From contig NZ_JABEQJ010000014.1 in assembly GCF_014174255.1 (NCBI RefSeq), forward strand, positions 62,001 to 126,000: a stretch of 64,000 bases of DNA, read 5' to 3'. A model generated the notes under the pieces. The model was not told where the DNA came from, did no database searches, and saw only the letters and a list, made by a program, of their open reading frames with translations. The translations under genes were made by a program, and so were the position numbers. Shown here in pieces: positions 62,761-64,000 of the stretch; the stretch's first letter is position 1, and each line of letters opens with the position of its first letter. This DNA comes from Gluconacetobacter sacchari (GTDB taxonomy: Bacteria > Pseudomonadota > Alphaproteobacteria > Acetobacterales > Acetobacteraceae).

Positions 62761-64000
62761 GCGCGCCTCCAGATCGTCCCGCCGGCACCGTCTTCCAGCA
62801 CGATGCCGCGCTCCGCCAGGCCGGCGCGGATGGCATCGGCCCGGGCGAAATCGCGCGCCGCGCGGGCCGCCAGCCGCTCGGCGATCAGCGCGTCGATCTC
62901 CGCCTCGCCAACCCCCGCGCCGGCGCGGAACCACGTATCGGCCGACTGGCCCAGCAGGCCCAGCAGCCGGCCGGCCGCGCGCAGGCCGCGCGCGGCGCCG
63001 CGGTCGCCGGCCAGGGCGCGGTCGGCCAGGCCATGCATCTCGGCCAGGGCGCGCGGCGTGTTCAGGTCGTCGCACATCGCGGCCACCACCGCGCCCGGCA
63101 CCGGCCCGGCCGCATCGGGCGGCAGGTCGCCGACGGCGCGATAGAATCGGTTCAGCGTCTGCTTCGCCTCGTCCAGCCCGGCGCGGGTGAAATTCAGCAC
63201 CGAGCGATACTGGGCATGCAGCAGCATCAGGCGCAGCGCCTCGGCCGGCGTGTCGGCCAGCACGTCGCGGATGGTCAGGAAATTGCCCAGCGATTTGGAC
63301 ATCTTCTCGCCATTCACCAGCAGCATCGCATTATGCACCCAGTGGTTGGCGAACCGCCCGCGCGGAAAGCAGCACTGGCTCTGCGCCAGCTCGTTCTCAT
63401 GGTGCGGAAACAGCAGGTCGCTGCCGCCGCCATGAATGTCGAAGCTTTCGCCCAGATAGCGATGCGACATCGCCGAGCATTCGATATGCCAGCCCGGCCG
63501 CCCGCGCCCCCACGGGCTCTCCCAGCCCGGCAGGCCGGGCTCCGAGGGCTTCCACAGCACGAAATCCCCCGCGTCGCGCTTGTAGGGCGCGACCTCGACC
63601 CGGGCGCCGGCCAGCAGGTCGTCGGGCGACCGGCCGGACAGCGCGCCGTAATCGGGAAAGCGCGCGACGGCGAACAGCACATGGCCCTGCGCCTCATAGG
63701 CATGGCCGCTGGCGATCAGGCATTCGATCAGCGCGATCATCTCGGCGATATGGCGGGTGGCGCGCGGCTCCACATCCGGCGGCAGCACGCCGACGGCGGC
63801 CAGATCGTCGTGGAAATCGCGGATGGTGCGCGCGGTCAGGCTGTCGATCGTCTCGCCGTTCGCGCGGGCGCGGGCATTGATCTTGTCGTCGACGTCCGTG
63901 ATGTTGCGGACATAGGTGACATGCGGATACAGGTGCCGCAGCAGCCGCACCAGGATATCGGCGGTCATCATGGCCCGCAGATTGCCGATATGCGCCAGGT
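62757..64000 (-). CDS. cysS: CysS, cysteinyl-tRNA synthetase (N-terminus beyond the window)
   Basis: 413 codons of a class I synthetase; the reading frame continues past the right edge. The HIGH-equivalent HIGN is visible at the edge (LAHIGNLRAMM), so the ATG at 63971 is internal and only the first few dozen residues are missing. Further motifs: YVRNITDVDDKI, the zinc-site WESPWGRGRPGWHIECSAMS, FPHHENELAQSQ and KMSKSLGNF. It charges tRNA-Cys. trmJ begins inside its stop codon. Confidence 0.96.
   Translation of the reverse strand, partial: LAHIGNLRAMMTADILVRLLRHLYPHVTYVRNITDVDDKINARARANGETIDSLTARTIRDFHDDLAAVGVLPPDVEPRATRHIAEMIALIECLIASGHAYEAQGHVLFAVARFPDYGALSGRSPDDLLAGARVEVAPYKRDAGDFVLWKPSEPGLPGWESPWGRGRPGWHIECSAMSHRYLGESFDIHGGGSDLLFPHHENELAQSQCCFPRGRFANHWVHNAMLLVNGEKMSKSLGNFLTIRDVLADTPAEALRLMLLHAQYRSVLNFTRAGLDEAKQTLNRFYRAVGDLPPDAAGPVPGAVVAAMCDDLNTPRALAEMHGLADRALAGDRGAARGLRAAGRLLGLLGQSADTWFRAGAGVGEAEIDALIAERLAARAARDFARADAIRAGLAERGIVLEDGAGGTIWRRA

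Overview
The window is about 68% G+C, densely packed chromosomal DNA of an alphaproteobacterium. The gene content points to an acetic acid bacterium (Acetobacteraceae, Gluconacetobacter-like): a PhyR/NepR/EcfG general stress response, a class II DAHP synthase, a glpR-glpD-glpF-glpK locus, an EipB-type envelope protein and a cydDC pair. The family placement is an inference from gene content and base composition. No rRNA, tRNA, CRISPR array, insertion sequence or prophage was seen. Both ends cut through genes (secF at the left, cysS at the right).

Layout. 1-6.3 kb: secF/secD, a radical SAM protein, a Gfo/Idh/MocA oxidoreductase, a pterin dehydratase and an ABC-F ATPase. 6.3-10.1 kb: the general stress response locus, with phyR divergent from ecfG, nepR and a HisKA_2 histidine kinase. 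10.2-15.6 kb: cydD-cydC and recQ. 15.6-20.6 kb: glycerol use, glpR then glpD-glpF-glpK, with two GlpR-type operators. 20.6-25.6 kb: a PCu(A)C-like protein, nrdR-nusB-thiL, an acetyltransferase-like protein and an SDR. 25.6-29.8 kb: glucokinase, a purine permease and three overlapping small genes. 29.9-37.5 kb: htpG with a heat-shock promoter, mtnA, aspS, eipB, an amino acid permease and a small secreted protein. 37.6-40.0 kb: xthA, an A-type Fe-S carrier and dgt. 40.1-47.1 kb: one tight row argS-SPOR-scpA-scpB-tatB-tatC-serS. 47.1-49.6 kb: a probable zinc-starvation operon (COG0523 GTPase plus an alcohol dehydrogenase variant) behind a perfect Zur-type palindrome. 49.7-64 kb: a small low-GC secreted protein, a Suv3-like helicase, ferredoxin-NADP reductase, glutathione reductase, aroG, a nicotinate phosphoribosyltransferase, gltX, a low-GC acyltransferase, trmJ and cysS.

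Most of the window is housekeeping: protein export (Sec and Tat), four aminoacyl-tRNA synthetases and part of a fifth, chromosome segregation (ScpAB), DNA repair and nucleotide control. The strongest candidate for something new is the zinc operon at 47.1-49.6 kb. Its dehydrogenase keeps the catalytic-zinc ligands of class III alcohol dehydrogenases but has lost two of the four structural-zinc cysteines, and it sits with a putative zinc-chaperone GTPase under a Zur-type operator. That suggests a zinc-sparing replacement enzyme. Other points of interest are the paired GlpR operators, two consecutive hairpins just before mtnA, a secreted chorismate-lyase-like protein, and two low-GC genes that look acquired.
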